Source: Flavobacterium arcticum (GTDB lineage: Bacteria; Bacteroidota; Bacteroidia; Flavobacteriales; Flavobacteriaceae). Taken from it: a DNA stretch of 64,000 nt. Positions 1 through 7,496 of this stretch are shown here, piece after piece. The position numbers and the translations under genes were made by a program. Below the pieces are notes generated by a model. That model was not told where the DNA came from. It was given only the letters and a program-made list of their open reading frames with translations, and did not search any database. The stretch spans positions 2,649,001-2,713,000 of the forward strand of contig NZ_CP031188.1 in the NCBI RefSeq assembly GCF_003344925.1, read 5' to 3'. Position 1 is the first letter of the stretch. Each line of letters opens with the position of its first letter.

Positions 1-1394
1 ACGAGAAAAACGATATTAAAGTTACTTTTAAAGATGTAGCTGGGCTTGAAGGCGCTAAAGAAGAGATACAAGAAATAGTAGAATTTTTAAGAAACCCTGA
101 AAAATATACTAACATAGGTGGTAAAATACCTAAAGGAGCACTACTTGTAGGACCTCCAGGAACAGGTAAAACCCTACTTGCTAAAGCAGTAGCAGGCGAA
201 GCTAAAGTGCCTTTCTTCTCACTTTCAGGATCTGACTTTGTAGAGATGTTTGTAGGTGTAGGAGCATCTAGAGTTCGTGACTTGTTTAAACAAGCTAAAG
301 AAAAATCGCCTGCTATCATATTTATAGATGAAATAGATGCTGTAGGTCGTGCCAGAGGTAAAAGTAACTTCTCAGGCTCTAATGATGAACGTGAAAACAC
401 CTTAAATCAACTACTTACAGAAATGGATGGTTTTGGTACTAATACTAACGTAATAGTATTAGCAGCTACTAACCGTGCAGATGTATTGGATAAAGCGTTA
501 ATGCGTGCAGGTCGTTTTGACCGACAAATTTATGTTGACTTACCAGATATCAGAGAACGAAAAGAAATTTTTGAAGTACACCTTAAGCCGCTTAAAAAAT
601 CAGAAGAACTTGATACTGATTTCTTAGCAAAGCAAACCCCAGGATTTTCGGGTGCAGATATAGCAAATGTTTGTAACGAAGCTGCACTTATAGCAGCGAG
701 AAAAGACAAAAAATCGGTAGATAAACAAGATTTTCTTGATGCTGTAGATAGAATCGTGGGTGGTCTTGAAAAGAAAAATAAAATTATAACTAAAGAAGAA
801 AAAAGAGCCATTGCAATACACGAAGCAGGTCATGCTACTATTAGCTGGATGTTAGAGCATGCTCACCCTTTAGTTAAAGTAACCATTGTACCACGTGGGC
901 AAAGCCTTGGTGCCGCATGGTATTTACCAGAAGAGCGCCTTATTGTGCGCCCTGAACAAATGTTGGATGAAATGTGTGCCACTATGGGCGGACGTGCTGC
1001 TGAAAAAGTTATTTTTGATAAAATATCTACAGGAGCATTAAGCGACTTAGAGAAAGTAACCAAACAAGCACGTGCTATGGTTACTATATATGGACTTAAT
1101 GATAAGCTAGGTAATATAACATATTACGATTCTAGCGGACAAAATGAGTACAACTTCTCTAAACCTTACTCTGAAGAAACAGCAAGAACTATAGATGAAG
1201 AGATATCAATACTTATAGAATCTCAGTACAAAAGAGCAATTGATATATTAGGAGATAACAAAGATAAGCTTGTTAAACTTGCTGATATATTGATAGAAAA
1301 AGAAGTTATCTTTAAAGATGATCTTGAAGATATTTTTGGCAAACGTCCTTTTGATAGCGATAGTACCGAAGCAGAGGTAATTACAGAAGCATAA
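1..1394 (+). CDS. ftsH: ATP-dependent zinc metalloprotease FtsH (5' end outside window)
   Basis: This is a membrane-anchored AAA+ protease that unfolds and degrades membrane and regulatory proteins. The window opens inside the gene: the frame is open from base 3, so the N-terminal membrane segments are missing. Visible parts, in order, are Walker A GPPGTGKT (150-173), Walker B IIFIDEID (315-338), the second region of homology with RAGRFDRQ, and the zinc-binding HEAGH motif (819-833). A downstream [12 protein letters not shown] segment probably supplies the third metal ligand. The C-terminus is acidic and variable, as is usual. A strong hairpin follows the stop, so ftsH looks transcriptionally separate from the lipid operon downstream. 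The family assignment is certain; only the true start is unknown. Confidence 0.97.
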   Translation, partial: EKNDIKVTFKDVAGLEGAKEEIQEIVEFLRNPEKYTNIGGKIPKGALLVGPPGTGKTLLAKAVAGEAKVPFFSLSGSDFVEMFVGVGASRVRDLFKQAKEKSPAIIFIDEIDAVGRARGKSNFSGSNDERENTLNQLLTEMDGFGTNTNVIVLAATNRADVLDKALMRAGRFDRQIYVDLPDIRERKEIFEVHLKPLKKSEELDTDFLAKQTPGFSGADIANVCNEAALIAARKDKKSVDKQDFLDAVDRIVGGLEKKNKIITKEEKRAIAIHEAGHATISWMLEHAHPLVKVTIVPRGQSLGAAWYLPEERLIVRPEQMLDEMCATMGGRAAEKVIFDKISTGALSDLEKVTKQARAMVTIYGLNDKLGNITYYDSSGQNEYNFSKPYSEETARTIDEEISILIESQYKRAIDILGDNKDKLVKLADILIEKEVIFKDDLEDIFGKRPFDSDSTEAEVITEA

Positions 1395-1420
1395 GCCTTA
1401 CTATAATATAAATATTTACA

Positions 1421-1460
1421 AAAATCTTAATTCAATTCTATAATTGAATTAAGATTTTTT
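1421..1460 (+). terminator. Rho-independent terminator after ftsH
   Basis: A perfect 17-bp stem (1421-1437 with 1442-1458) closes a 4-base loop and runs into a T tract. It begins 26 bases after the ftsH stop codon. Confidence 0.85.
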
Positions 1461-1468
1461 TATCTTTG
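1461..1468 (+). promoter_or_regulatory. Bacteroidota -7 promoter box TATCTTTG
   Basis: The box is an exact match to the TAnnTTTG consensus and lies just after the ftsH terminator, 37 bases before the LUD gene. It would drive the five-gene LUD-cdsA-psd-ACBP-SOD operon. No well-spaced TTG -33 element stands out. Confidence 0.55.
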
Positions 1469-1505
1469 GGTTACTTCTATATAAAATAAGGGAATTTAAT
1501 ACTAT

Positions 1506-2108
1506 ATGAGTCTTTTCAAAAAAATTTTTGGCGGCGCGAGTGATGTAACAAATGAAGAAAAAAATTTGGAGTCAAGTCCTTTTCTCCCTGAAGAGCAAAC
1601 ACCTACTGATGAGATGTTTATGTCTAACTTCAAGAAAAACGGGGGTAAATTTCTTTATTGTGATAACTTAACAGAAGTACATGAACAGTTTTTAAACATT
1701 CTTGAAGAAAACGATTGGTTTGAATGTGAAGCTTTATGTTACGAGCCAAAGTTATGCAGTCTTTTAGACGAAAACAAACTAGTGCATAACAAGCCTAATA
1801 ATCCTAAATTTATACTCGCAGGATGTGAAAACCTTGTGGCAGATGAAGGTTCGATACTTTTATCATCCAATCAAATAAAACAAAACAAGCCCAATGAGTT
1901 ACCCGCAAATATTGTAATATTTGCAACCACAAGTCAAATTGTAACAACTAAAAGTGATGGACTTAGGGTAATAAAACACAAGTATAATAAAGAATACCCT
2001 ACTAACATTACCACTATTAAATATTTTGAAAAAGTAAAAGACGAAGATTTCCTACACTATGGCAGTTCTGCAAAAAATCTTTACCTTTTATTGCTAGAAG
2101 ACCTATAA
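1506..2108 (+). CDS. LUD-domain (LutC/YkgG-like) protein
   Basis: This 200-residue cytoplasmic protein belongs to the LUD family, which includes the lactate-utilization subunits LutB and LutC. The family-like core is in the second half: [14 protein letters not shown] followed by [11 protein letters not shown], matching the nucleotide-like-fold strand and loop pattern of LutC. The first ~45 residues are polar and poorly conserved in appearance. LutA and LutB partners are absent nearby, so a role in lactate oxidation is not supported by context. The gene sits between ftsH and cdsA, an arrangement I recall from other flavobacteria. The stop lies one base before the cdsA start, so the two are surely co-transcribed. 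The exact function is unknown. Confidence 0.75.
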   Translation: MSLFKKIFGGASDVTNEEKNLESSPFLPEEQTPTDEMFMSNFKKNGGKFLYCDNLTEVHEQFLNILEENDWFECEALCYEPKLCSLLDENKLVHNKPNNPKFILAGCENLVADEGSILLSSNQIKQNKPNELPANIVIFATTSQIVTTKSDGLRVIKHKYNKEYPTNITTIKYFEKVKDEDFLHYGSSAKNLYLLLLEDL

Positions 2109-2109
2109 T

Positions 2110-2919
2110 ATGAATGAAAGCATAATAAGAGCGCTTTCGGGCATTATATATATTATACTGCTTTTAGCAGCTACCCTTTACTCGCCTATTAGTTTTGAAA
2201 TACTATTTGGCATCTTCTTAATCATAGCTATAATAGAATTTTGTCGTTTAGTAAAGCTAAATGTTATTATACCCATGTGCATGGCTATAGTAGGGTTTAT
2301 AATTTTCGGTTACTTTATTAACAATAACCCAACAAATAATATATTACTTAATGTAGCATCTATATTTGTGGTAATACCATTACTTATTGCTCTTTTTAAA
2401 AAAGGTGTTCCTGTACAGCGCGACAAAATTGGTAAACTTGTAGTTGTTACAGGCTATGTAATTATACCTTTTTTACTCATTATAAAACTACCTTTCATCG
2501 AAGGAGAGTATAACCCTTATATAATAGTAGGAATGTTTATTTTAATGTGGACTAATGATACTTTTGCTTATATTGTAGGCAAATCATTAGGTAAACATAA
2601 ACTATATGAACGTATTTCGCCTAAAAAAACCATCGAAGGCTTTGCTGGTGGGTTAGTATTCACCGTTATTGCAAGCTACATCATTAGTCAGTATTATCTA
2701 TTTCTATCACCTATGGTATGGATAGGAACTGCAGTAATACTAGTTGTTTTTGGTAGTTTGGGCGATTTAGTAGAATCACATTTTAAAAGAGTTGCTGGTG
2801 TAAAAGATAGCGGCAACATAATGCCTGGACATGGCGGAATATTAGACCGATTGGATAGCATCATATTTGCTATACCTTTCTTATTTTTGTATTATCAAAT
2901 TATAAATTATGTTTCATAA
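2110..2919 (+). CDS. cdsA: Phosphatidate cytidylyltransferase (CDP-diglyceride synthase)
   Basis: CdsA makes CDP-diacylglycerol from CTP and phosphatidic acid, the branch point of phospholipid synthesis in the inner membrane. The 269-residue product has about seven hydrophobic segments. The C-terminal family signature is clear: [20 protein letters not shown] followed by GILDRLDS, including the K-D and H-G-G-x-x-D-R-x-D residues. Length is normal for the family. The 3' end overlaps psd by 11 bases, so the two reactions leading from phosphatidate towards phosphatidylethanolamine are translationally coupled. The phosphatidylserine synthase that should act between them is not in the window. Confidence 0.95.
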   Translation: MNESIIRALSGIIYIILLLAATLYSPISFEILFGIFLIIAIIEFCRLVKLNVIIPMCMAIVGFIIFGYFINNNPTNNILLNVASIFVVIPLLIALFKKGVPVQRDKIGKLVVVTGYVIIPFLLIIKLPFIEGEYNPYIIVGMFILMWTNDTFAYIVGKSLGKHKLYERISPKKTIEGFAGGLVFTVIASYIISQYYLFLSPMVWIGTAVILVVFGSLGDLVESHFKRVAGVKDSGNIMPGHGGILDRLDSIIFAIPFLFLYYQIINYVS

Positions 2920-3562
2920 AGAAGGAGCCAAAATTATTATTGTTACTCTACTAGTAACTTTAGTAGCCGTTATTACGGCAGATATGTATATCGAAAATCT
3001 ATGGCTTTTAAAGACCATACAAGTTGCTGCATTTGTATTCCTAATACTAGTATTACAGTTTTTTAGAAATCCTAAACGCGTGGTAACAATAGCCGACCAT
3101 CATATAATAGCTCCTGTAGATGGTAAAGTTGTGGTAATAGAAGAAGTTTATGAGCCTGAATACTTTAAAGATAAAAGATTACAGGTATCTATATTTATGT
3201 CACCTATTAATGTACACGTAACACGATATGCACTTAGTGGACTTATAAAATTTAGTAAATATCACCCTGGTAAATATCTAGTAGCTTGGCACCCAAAGGC
3301 AAGTGAAGAAAACGAGCGTACTACAGTGGTAATAGAAAATCACTTTTTTGGCGAAATACTATACCGTCAAATAGCAGGTGCATTAGCAAGACGTATTGTA
3401 AACTATGCCAAAGAAGGCATGGAAGTAGTACAAGGAACTGATGCTGGATTTATAAAATTTGGTTCGCGTGTAGATTTATTTTTGCCTCTCGGTACAGAGA
3501 TAAAAGTAAATTTAAACGATAAAGCTATAGGAGGAAAAACAATAATCGCAATAAAAGAATAG
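2909..3562 (+). CDS. psd: Phosphatidylserine decarboxylase, short type
   Basis: The enzyme forms phosphatidylethanolamine from phosphatidylserine using a self-generated pyruvoyl cofactor. The 217-residue protein has two N-terminal hydrophobic segments (about residues 8-26 and 33-51). The pro-enzyme cleavage site is predicted at Gly185-Ser186 in the FGSR motif near the C-terminus, the short-family equivalent of LGST in the longer enzymes. Other conserved-looking parts are APVDGKV (about 68-74) and FMSPINVHV (about 96-104). The start overlaps cdsA and the stop directly abuts the ACBP start codon. This is the small archaeal/Bacteroidota-type enzyme rather than the E. coli length. Confidence 0.93.
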   Translation: MFHKEGAKIIIVTLLVTLVAVITADMYIENLWLLKTIQVAAFVFLILVLQFFRNPKRVVTIADHHIIAPVDGKVVVIEEVYEPEYFKDKRLQVSIFMSPINVHVTRYALSGLIKFSKYHPGKYLVAWHPKASEENERTTVVIENHFFGEILYRQIAGALARRIVNYAKEGMEVVQGTDAGFIKFGSRVDLFLPLGTEIKVNLNDKAIGGKTIIAIKE

Positions 3563-3826
3563 ATGCAGGAAAAGGATCTCGATACCCTTTTTCTAGAAGC
3601 TTATGAAAAAGCATCTAACATGACAGAGGCATTACCGCCCGATGTTATGTTAAGAATATATGCTTATTATAAGCAGGCAACAAAAGGAAAAGAACAGATA
3701 AGACAATTTCAAACTTTTGACCTAAGAGATGGTTTTAAAATGAATGCTTGGATGCAGGTAAAGCACTTATCGGCAGATGAAGCAAAGAAATTATATATCG
3801 AAATTATTAACTCGGTACTAAAATAA
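3563..3826 (+). CDS. Acyl-CoA-binding protein
   Basis: A small (87-residue) four-helix acyl-CoA-binding protein that shuttles or buffers long-chain acyl-CoA in the cytoplasm. The family signature is visible as YAYYKQATKG (about residues 33-42) followed by AWMQVKHLS, with the aromatic and lysine residues that contact the CoA moiety. The start codon immediately follows the psd stop with no gap. Its place after cdsA and psd suggests it serves phospholipid acyl supply, though that link is inferred from context. ACBPs are patchy in bacteria but are common in Bacteroidota. Confidence 0.92.
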   Translation: MQEKDLDTLFLEAYEKASNMTEALPPDVMLRIYAYYKQATKGKEQIRQFQTFDLRDGFKMNAWMQVKHLSADEAKKLYIEIINSVLK

Positions 3827-3835
3827 AAGATAATT

Positions 3836-4609
3836 ATGAAAAAGATAAAAATTTTCATTTCGGCACTAGTAGTAATAGTATCATTACAATCATGTAAAGA
3901 AAAAAATAATTTAACAGAGGTTGTAGAAGTACCAGAAGCTCTGCAAGAAGAAGCTCCTGTAATGGGTAACCCAGATGACGTAAAGACTGAAGATGGTCCT
4001 TTTCAAGTAGCTAAATTAGGTTATGCTTATGATGCGCTTACACCACATGTTGATGCAAAAACCATGGAGCTACACTACTCTAAACACTACTTAGGTTATA
4101 CTAACAAGCTAAATAAAGCTATAAAAGGTACTGATCTAGAAAATAAAACCATAGAAGAGCTATTAGCTGGTCTTGATATGAAGAACACCAATGTAAGAAA
4201 CAATGGTGGTGGTTATTATAACCATACCCTGTTTTGGGAAGTTATGAGTCCTAATGGTGGTGGCGAGCCAAAAGGTACTCTTGCAGAAGCAATAACTAAA
4301 GATTTTGGGTCATTTGAAAATTTTAAAAATCAATTTTCTGATGCCGCTGCAAAACAATTCGGTTCGGGTTGGGCATGGCTTGTTGTCGATAAGACAGGAA
4401 AACTTATAATAGGCGATACACCTAACCAAGATAATCCATTAATGCCAAATGTAGGTATTGCAGGTAAGCCTGTACTTGCATTAGATGTATGGGAACATGC
4501 TTATTACTTAAACTATCAAAATAAAAGACCCGATTATATTGAAGCATTTTATAATGTAATAAACTGGGATGTTGTTGCCAAAAAATATGATGCTGCAATA
4601 GCTAAATAA
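3836..4609 (+). CDS. Exported lipoprotein Fe/Mn superoxide dismutase
   Basis: The enzyme converts superoxide to hydrogen peroxide and oxygen. It starts with a lipoprotein signal peptide (lipobox LQSC, Cys20) and an acidic linker to about residue 55, then a full SOD domain. The four metal ligands are visible: His80, His130, Asp217 and His221, the last two in the DVWEHAYY signature. Gln198 in the NQDNPLM motif sits where manganese enzymes place their outer-sphere glutamine, so a Mn or cambialistic enzyme is likely. Bacterial Fe/Mn SODs are usually cytosolic, so this copy is adapted to the envelope. It follows ACBP by 9 bases and a terminator follows it, making it the last operon gene. Confidence 0.93.
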   Translation: MKKIKIFISALVVIVSLQSCKEKNNLTEVVEVPEALQEEAPVMGNPDDVKTEDGPFQVAKLGYAYDALTPHVDAKTMELHYSKHYLGYTNKLNKAIKGTDLENKTIEELLAGLDMKNTNVRNNGGGYYNHTLFWEVMSPNGGGEPKGTLAEAITKDFGSFENFKNQFSDAAAKQFGSGWAWLVVDKTGKLIIGDTPNQDNPLMPNVGIAGKPVLALDVWEHAYYLNYQNKRPDYIEAFYNVINWDVVAKKYDAAIAK

Positions 4610-4632
4610 AAATATATCTTGGTATAAAGAAT

Positions 4633-4653
4633 AATCCGCTTATAAGGCGGATT
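4633..4653 (+). terminator. Terminator after the superoxide dismutase gene
   Basis: A 7-bp GC-rich stem (4633-4639 with 4647-4653) with a 7-base loop is followed by a T-rich run. It ends the LUD-to-SOD operon. Confidence 0.75.
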
Positions 4654-4721
4654 TTCTTTTATATAGTGTTGTCCGTTTGAAAAAAAAAGCAGATTTTTGG
4701 AATACTTAACTATAACTTAAA

Positions 4722-5807
4722 ATGAAATACATATATCCGTTTGCAGCAATAGTATTATTACTAACTGCTTGTAATGACAAAGAGGTTAAACCACTCGATA
4801 GAACTACTACAGACTGGGCTTTTTATAAGCTAGAAGGCAATGTTAAATCTATTTCGATAAAATCGAATGAAGTAATGAATAGCAGCCTAGAATTAGGGAA
4901 GACGAAACATGAAAACTCTACTGGGCATAATACAGAACTTCAGTTTAATGAAGAAGGTATGCTGATACTAGAAAAAAAATCAAATAACAAAGGTGGTCCG
5001 TATGAACAAATTACCTACAATGGTAAAGAACAAAAATTACAACAAATACAGTATGTGAATAACGCCCCTGGAATTAAAACAGAATTTTCTTGGGATGAAA
5101 CAGGGCAACATAATACAGCTATTAATCGAAAAAACCCTGATAATAGCCAGATTGACCGTAAAACAATGAAATATGAAAAAGGAAAACTAGTAGAGAAAAT
5201 AACATATAACCTGCAAGACAACCCTATAGATAGAGTAGTTTATGTATATGACAAAAATGGTAACATTACTGATGAGAATCTTTATTTGGGTACTGAATTT
5301 GTCCAAATAAAAAATGTATATACATACAACGACAAAAACAAAAAAGAATCAGAAATAAGATATGATAAAGACTCTAATATAATTTATAGTACAAAATATG
5401 AATACGATGGTGATAATCTTATAGCTAAAGAACTTACGAATGGAAATGGAGAAACAGAATATTCAGAAAAAATGAGCTATAATACAAAAGGTGATCTTGA
5501 AATGAAAGTAACTGTTGATAACTTTGATAGTACTGAAACTGTTGAGCGTTATCAGTATGATAATAACGGTAATAAAACATCTCGACATATAGAAAAAAAC
5601 AATCAGCTCTATATGAAGATAAATTACACCTATGACGAAAAGAGTAATTTAACAAACCTAACTGTAATAGACAGTAGCCAAGTACCTGTAGATAATAGAA
5701 CCTATACTTATACTTATGATGAAAAAGGCAACTGGACAGAAAAAGTAATTACTATAAACGATGAAAAAAAGTATATAGAAAAAAGAAGTATTACATATTA
5801 TAATTAA
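4722..5807 (+). CDS. YD-repeat-like lipoprotein
   Basis: This is a 361-residue lipoprotein (lipobox LLTAC, Cys17) whose body consists of about ten degenerate ~25-residue beta-hairpin units of the type YxYDxxGNxxxE, for example YVYDKNGNITDE, YQYDNNGNKTSR and YTYDEKGNWTEK. These resemble RHS/YD repeats, but there is no toxin domain and no RHS core signature, so it is not an RHS toxin. Such repeats generally form extended beta structures that bind carbohydrate or other surface partners. It stands alone between two terminators. A near-match -7 box (GATTTTTG, 4692-4699) lies 22 bases upstream. No function can be assigned. Confidence 0.8.
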   Translation: MKYIYPFAAIVLLLTACNDKEVKPLDRTTTDWAFYKLEGNVKSISIKSNEVMNSSLELGKTKHENSTGHNTELQFNEEGMLILEKKSNNKGGPYEQITYNGKEQKLQQIQYVNNAPGIKTEFSWDETGQHNTAINRKNPDNSQIDRKTMKYEKGKLVEKITYNLQDNPIDRVVYVYDKNGNITDENLYLGTEFVQIKNVYTYNDKNKKESEIRYDKDSNIIYSTKYEYDGDNLIAKELTNGNGETEYSEKMSYNTKGDLEMKVTVDNFDSTETVERYQYDNNGNKTSRHIEKNNQLYMKINYTYDEKSNLTNLTVIDSSQVPVDNRTYTYTYDEKGNWTEKVITINDEKKYIEKRSITYYN

Positions 5808-5848
5808 TCTGATATTTTAGTATAAAATACTAGATTAATTAATTGATC

Positions 5849-5882
5849 AAAAACAGCGAGGCTTTAAAGCCTCGCTGTTTTT
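5849..5882 (+). terminator. Perfect 34-bp palindromic terminator
   Basis: The two 17-base arms (5849-5865 and 5866-5882) are fully complementary with no spacer and carry A and T tracts at the ends. It follows the YD-repeat lipoprotein gene and separates it from the tetR unit. Confidence 0.85.
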
Positions 5883-5921
5883 GTATATACGTTATATTAA
5901 ACAAAACGCTAAATTTTACTT

Positions 5922-5947
5922 AAAAACATTCAGTACTGTATGTTTTT
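5922..5947. promoter_or_regulatory. 26-bp operator-like inverted repeat upstream of tetR
   Basis: The left arm (AAAAACATTCAGT, 5922-5934) and right arm (ACTGTATGTTTTT, 5935-5947) are reverse complements except for one pair (5930/5939). The inner eight bases, CAGTACTG, are perfectly symmetrical. The repeat ends 5 bases before an exact -7 box and so covers the expected -33 region. This geometry is typical of a TetR-family autorepression site. It is the only such palindrome found around the two genes downstream. Confidence 0.7.
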
Positions 5948-5951
5948 AATT

Positions 5952-5959
5952 TATATTTG
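5952..5959 (+). promoter_or_regulatory. -7 promoter box TATATTTG for tetR
   Basis: The box matches TAnnTTTG exactly and lies only 5 bases before the tetR ATG. Transcription would start at or next to the start codon, so the message may be leaderless. Confidence 0.55.
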
Positions 5960-5964
5960 AAATA

Positions 5965-6567
5965 ATGGAGCAGAAATTAAAATCAGAACTAACAAAACAA
6001 ATAATTATAGATAAGTCTTTCATGTTATTTTATGAAAATGGTTTTAAACCTACGAGTATTCTAGCTATAATGAAAGCTACAAACCTTACAAAAGGTGCCT
6101 TTTATCATCATTTTGAAGATAAAAGACAGGTTGGAATTACAGTGATAAGCCAAAAGTTACAGGAACGAGTTTATAATGCTATGATTACTCCTTTACATAA
6201 CTCTGGTAATGCTGCTAAAATATTAGAAGATACTTTTCATAGAAGAATTAAATCTTTTTCATTGCTTGAAAAAAAACATGGTTGTCCGCTCAATAATTTA
6301 ATAAATGAAATAGGAGATACCGAAAAAGCTTATCAATTGGCACTAAGAAAAATTATTGACGAATGGAAAACAGCAATAATAAACCTTATAGAAAGAGGAA
6401 AAAAAGAAGGCAGTATAAGAGAGTCTATAAATAGTACTGCAACTGCTACTTATTTAATAAGTGCATTTGAGGGAATAAGAGGTCTCAGAAAGTTATATGA
6501 TAATGATACTATACTTGATGAATACCTTTTAGGGCTGAATTTTTACATTAAACAAATAAGTATTTAA
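5965..6567 (+). CDS. TetR/AcrR-family repressor with a single cysteine
   Basis: A 200-residue one-component regulator. The N-terminal DNA-binding domain (about residues 8-58) shows the usual helix-turn-helix, ending in TKGAFYHHFEDKRQV. The C-terminal ligand domain carries HGCPLNNLINEI (about 105-116), a motif seen in NemR/AcuR/YxaF-type TetR proteins. Cys107 is the only cysteine in the protein; E. coli NemR senses reactive electrophiles and HOCl through Cys106 in a comparable region. The ATG at 5965 is kept because later Met codons would cut into helix 1. The next gene (66 bases on) encodes a peroxiredoxin-like lipoprotein, so redox or electrophile sensing is a reasonable inference. The inducer is not known. 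Confidence 0.92.
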   Translation: MEQKLKSELTKQIIIDKSFMLFYENGFKPTSILAIMKATNLTKGAFYHHFEDKRQVGITVISQKLQERVYNAMITPLHNSGNAAKILEDTFHRRIKSFSLLEKKHGCPLNNLINEIGDTEKAYQLALRKIIDEWKTAIINLIERGKKEGSIRESINSTATATYLISAFEGIRGLRKLYDNDTILDEYLLGLNFYIKQISI

Positions 6568-6633
6568 ACCGTTAGATTAAAAACTTTAAAAAATTGAACA
6601 TTAAATAAAACAATAAATATAATTACAAAAAGT

Positions 6634-7395
6634 ATGAAAAAAATTAGTTACGCATTATGTATTAGTACACTATTATTAATGAGTTGTAATACTTCTAAAA
6701 AAGACAATAACGAAACTATGGAAACAAAAGAGGAAACAGTAGAAAGAACTTTAAAAGCTAATTTAGATACTAAAAAAGCAAACTTTGAAGAAAAAGCATC
6801 AGATGAGAAAAAGAAAATATATGCCGAAGGAATACAGTCTGTAGTAGATAGTAAAATTGTTGAAAATGCTTTACAAGTTGGCGATACCGCAATGAATTTT
6901 ACATTAAAAAACGCATCAAATGAAGAAGTGAATCTATATGATGAATTAGAAAAAGGTCCTGTCGTTTTAATGTGGTATCGTGGCGGATGGTGCCCTTATT
7001 GTAATCTAACATTGCAGTACATGCAACAATCATTGCCAGAATTTAAAGAGCAAGGAGCTAATTTACTAGCATTAACTCCTGAATTACCTGATAGTTCGAT
7101 TTCTACAAAAGAAAAAAATGAACTAGAATTTCAGGTTTTAAGTGACATTGATAATAAAGTTGCAAAAGAGTATAAGGTTGTTTATAAATTAACTGATGAC
7201 GTTGCTAAATCATACGAAAACAGCTTTGAATTAAGTAAGTATAACGGAAATGATGACGCCGAGTTACCTTTAGCTGCTACTTATGTAATAGGTAAAGATA
7301 AAGTAATAAAATATGCATTTTTAGATGCCGAATATAGAAATAGAGCAGAACCAAAAGATATAATAGCAGCCCTAAAAAAGCTGAACACTAAATAA
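6634..7395 (+). CDS. Peroxiredoxin-like (AhpC/TSA) lipoprotein
   Basis: A 253-residue lipoprotein (lipobox LLLMSC, Cys18) with a charged, helical linker to about residue 75 and then a thioredoxin-fold redoxin domain (about 80-250). The active site is RGGWCPYCN, with Cys120 and Cys123 in a CxxC arrangement, as in the peroxiredoxin-like AhpC/TSA subgroup rather than classical 2-Cys AhpC. It would reduce peroxides or act as a thiol reductase at the envelope. No own operator is seen between tetR and this gene, so read-through from the operator-controlled tetR promoter is likely. A terminator shared with valS lies downstream. Confidence 0.88.
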   Translation: MKKISYALCISTLLLMSCNTSKKDNNETMETKEETVERTLKANLDTKKANFEEKASDEKKKIYAEGIQSVVDSKIVENALQVGDTAMNFTLKNASNEEVNLYDELEKGPVVLMWYRGGWCPYCNLTLQYMQQSLPEFKEQGANLLALTPELPDSSISTKEKNELEFQVLSDIDNKVAKEYKVVYKLTDDVAKSYENSFELSKYNGNDDAELPLAATYVIGKDKVIKYAFLDAEYRNRAEPKDIIAALKKLNTK

Positions 7396-7440
7396 TTAAA
7401 ATATTCTTCTTATAATTTTATAATTATAATAGAGTAATTA

Positions 7441-7468
7441 ATAAAGGCTGCCATATGGCAGCCTTTAT
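7441..7468. terminator. Bidirectional terminator between the peroxiredoxin gene and valS
   Basis: A perfect 28-bp palindrome (14+14, no spacer, GGCTGCC core) lies in the convergent gap. It can end transcription from both sides. Confidence 0.8.
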
Positions 7469-7496
7469 CTTTATCATGTAGACACTAATTTCTCTT

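Noticed and set aside
1506..2108. Lactate oxidation operon member (LutC)
   Set aside because: LutA and LutB are absent and the neighbours make phospholipids; only the LUD domain is supported.
4722..5807. RHS/YD repeat toxin
   Set aside because: The protein is a short lipoprotein with no RHS core signature, no toxin tip and no adjacent immunity gene.
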